Shown here: positions 43,861 through 46,762 of the stretch, in pieces
Layout: every line of letters begins with the position of its first letter
Position numbering within the stretch: the stretch's first letter is position 1
Assembly: GCA_017461395.1 (NCBI GenBank)
Contig: JAFTYF010000070.1
Location: 1 to 46,762, forward strand
Reading direction: 5' to 3'
From: Ruminococcus sp.
GTDB lineage: Bacteria; Bacillota; Clostridia; Oscillospirales; Ruminococcaceae
Length of the DNA stretch: 46,762 bases
The notes under the pieces: generated by a model
Database searches by the model: none
The model's input: only the letters and a program-made list of their open reading frames with translations
Told to the model about the DNA's origin: nothing
Program-made: the position numbers and the translations under genes

Positions 43861-43940
43861 TGTAGTGTGCGATGTCAACATCGCACCACAGAGAGAGTTA
43901 ATAATCATTACAGGCGAATGAGAACATCCGTCCCTACATA
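43861..43940. repeat. Repeat module D and remnant
   Basis: GTGTGCGATG/CATCGCACCAC (43864-43889) matches the GGGTGCGATG/CATCGCACC module at 15063-15087. A diverged CGAATGAGAACATCCGTCCCT segment in pieces follows (43913-43935). Confidence 0.6.
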
Positions 43941-43965
43941 AGAAATAAACCGATAAAAAATATAT

Positions 43966-43994
43966 TTGCTCACGAAATTTTTTACACATAAAAT
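43966..43994 (+). promoter_or_regulatory. Candidate promoter of the hydrolase gene
   Basis: TTGCTC (43966-43971), 17-base spacer, TAAAAT (43989-43994). Confidence 0.5.
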
Positions 43995-44015
43995 TTATGC
44001 CAGAAAGGAAAATCA

Positions 44016-44816
44016 ATGGAAATAATCAGAAATATCCTGAAAATACTGATGTGGTTTTTGATAATAGGTTTCTCCTGTAATTTTATTATGCAGAGCGTAA
44101 GTTATTCTTTTTATAAAAATGCCAAAAAGACGAATAAAGTCACATTTGAACCGAAATTTATCAGGTTCAACGATAATCTGACGGGGTACGGCTATAATCT
44201 TGATAAGCAGTCCGATAAAGTCATCTTGTTTTTCGGCGGCTCAAATTATATTGCGTACAATTCTGTTGCTGAATATTCAGGAAATTTCGACTGCCCCTTT
44301 ATTTCCGCCGACTATTATGGCACTCAGGAAAGCAATGGAAAAATGAATCTTGAATCTATGCAGAAAACTGCCGCCGATCTATACGACTGGACAAAAAAAG
44401 AATATCCGCAGTCCGGAATTGTTATCATTGGACACAGCTACGGAACCGGAATTGCTGCGTATCTTGCAAGCATCCGTGACGCTGAATGCCTGTTTATAGC
44501 CGCCGGTTATCGTGATGTTTCTGATTTATACAACAAAATGACACCTATATTCTGGGGACCTCTCAAAATCTTTATTTCAAACAACATCCTCACGTCAGAA
44601 TATGCCGGTAACGTTTCATGCCCTGTATATGTTATGGGATCTGATGCCGATAAAACGCTGGATTCTTCGCTGCAAAAAAAGGTTGCAAACTGCTTTGAAA
44701 ATTCAGAATTGATAATTTTCAGTGGTATAAATCATGAGGATTACTTCGTAAGCAGTGAAGTTATTGAATATATAGCAGCGAAAATGAATTCTGATACTTC
44801 TCCGGCAGCAGATTAA
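44016..44816 (+). CDS. Membrane-anchored alpha/beta hydrolase
   Basis: The 266-residue protein has one N-terminal hydrophobic segment (about 8-28; it is followed by charged residues, so an uncleaved anchor is more likely than a signal peptide, though a lipobox-like FSC is present). The hydrolase core shows an ILFFGGSN oxyanion region, the nucleophile elbow GHSYG with Ser141, an acid at Asp210 or Asp212 (VMGSDADKT) and His240 (GINHEDYF). It resembles serine esterases/lipases with a minimal cap; the substrate is not deducible. AGAAAGGAAA precedes the ATG. It stands alone before tRNA-Trp. Confidence 0.82.
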   Translation: MEIIRNILKILMWFLIIGFSCNFIMQSVSYSFYKNAKKTNKVTFEPKFIRFNDNLTGYGYNLDKQSDKVILFFGGSNYIAYNSVAEYSGNFDCPFISADYYGTQESNGKMNLESMQKTAADLYDWTKKEYPQSGIVIIGHSYGTGIAAYLASIRDAECLFIAAGYRDVSDLYNKMTPIFWGPLKIFISNNILTSEYAGNVSCPVYVMGSDADKTLDSSLQKKVANCFENSELIIFSGINHEDYFVSSEVIEYIAAKMNSDTSPAAD

Positions 44817-44844
44817 GTTAAATAATAAATTTTTATTTCAGCTA

Positions 44845-44873
44845 TTGACATTTGCTTCCCGTTGTGATATAAT
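44845..44873 (+). promoter_or_regulatory. Promoter of tRNA-Trp
   Basis: TTGACA (44845-44850), 17-base spacer, TATAAT (44868-44873): full consensus, 23 bases before the tRNA. Confidence 0.9.
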
Positions 44874-44896
44874 TAATACCGTTGAAGTAATCATGT

Positions 44897-44972
44897 AGGG
44901 GTATAGCTCAGTTGGTAGAGCAGCGGTCTCCAAAACCGCGTGCCGAGGGTTCAAGTCCTTCTGCCCCTGCCA
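44897..44972 (+). tRNA. tRNA-Trp (CCA anticodon), CCA tail encoded
   Basis: Acceptor stem AGGGGTA/TGCCCCT, D-arm TAGCTCAGTTGGTAGAGCA, anticodon stem CGGTCTCCAAAACCG with anticodon CCA, T-arm GAGGGTTCAAGTCCTTC and a genomic CCA make a complete cloverleaf of 76 bases. Confidence 0.96.
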
Positions 44973-45098
44973 TCTATATGTGACGAAAAAGATCACATGC
45001 CAAAAAAGTCCGAGTCCGATTTATCGTGGCTGAATTAGGGAACACTTAATTCGGGATAGTGGATAGCAGAAATGCTATCCACTTTTCTTTTGTGTGGA
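44973..45098. other. Junction between tRNA-Trp and the recombinase gene, candidate element end
   Basis: The 126 bases hold TGTGA...TCACA and GAATTA...TAATTC inverted repeats, a short direct repeat (AGTCCG twice) and a strong terminator. This is where the attachment site of the element carrying the serine recombinase might lie, but the exact crossover cannot be seen without the other end. Confidence 0.35.
45058..45090 (+). terminator. Terminator after tRNA-Trp
   Basis: AGTGGATAGCA (45058-45068) and TGCTATCCACT (45073-45083) form an 11-pair stem with a GAAA tetraloop followed by TTTCTTT. Confidence 0.88.

Positions 45099-46762
<1,664 letters not shown>

Overview
The window looks like a chromosomal segment of a rumen or gut cellulolytic Firmicute, most likely a Ruminococcus close to R. 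flavefaciens. This rests on a secreted multi-catalytic xylanase with a Ruminococcus-style dockerin, a PduL-type phosphotransacetylase, GGDEF proteins with a sugar-binding-protein sensor, and Gram-positive expression signals (AGGAGG ribosome sites and many near-consensus sigma-A promoters with 17-base spacers). The species is an inference. Most of the window is ordinary chromosome; an integrated element begins at the right edge.

Layout. 1-6 kb: the 3' end of a secreted or anchored protein, pduL, an ECF sigma factor with a large membrane-anchored partner, an AraC regulator and an XRE regulator with a membrane tail. 6-10 kb: one giant xylanase, GH11-CBM22-GH10-dockerin-CBM22-CE4, preceded by a long structured leader. 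10-19 kb (minus strand): a membrane protein of unknown function, an AI-2E-family permease, hflX-hslO, a methyltransferase and secA. 19-24 kb (minus): queA, two small membrane proteins, tgt, a HAD phosphatase and a SUFU-domain protein, close enough together to be one operon for queuosine tRNA modification with passengers. 24-28 kb (plus): a lysine riboswitch in front of asd-dapA-dapB and a hotdog thioesterase, the diaminopimelate/lysine branch. 28-38 kb: a DUF1508 protein and a cytosolic sugar-sensor GGDEF protein on the minus strand, divergent from three tandem paralogous lipoproteins that each join an N-terminal repeat-rich domain to a solute-binding-protein domain, with no transporter permease beside them. 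38.5-43 kb: an HTH-cupin-acyl-CoA-synthetase fusion, then a tetrahydrofolate riboswitch in front of folT-folC. 43-47 kb: a thioesterase, an alpha/beta hydrolase, tRNA-Trp, and a large serine recombinase that probably marks the end of an integrated element.

The non-coding space is unusual. Many intergenic gaps hold a small vocabulary of palindromic modules (GGCACCAGCGGTGCC; GCAGCGTGACGCTGC; a GGGACG...CGTCCCCTACA hairpin; GGGCGAACACA...TTCGCCCC; GTCGGCGAATGCCGAC followed by AATTACGAATTATGCATTA). They combine in different orders, and in four places a gene's stop codon lies in or against the repeat.

The strongest candidates for something undescribed are the lipoprotein trio with its divergent GGDEF sensor, the structured xylanase leader, the regulator-enzyme fusion with a palindromic site in its own promoter region, and the repeat family. 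No defence island, CRISPR array or prophage gene cluster was seen.
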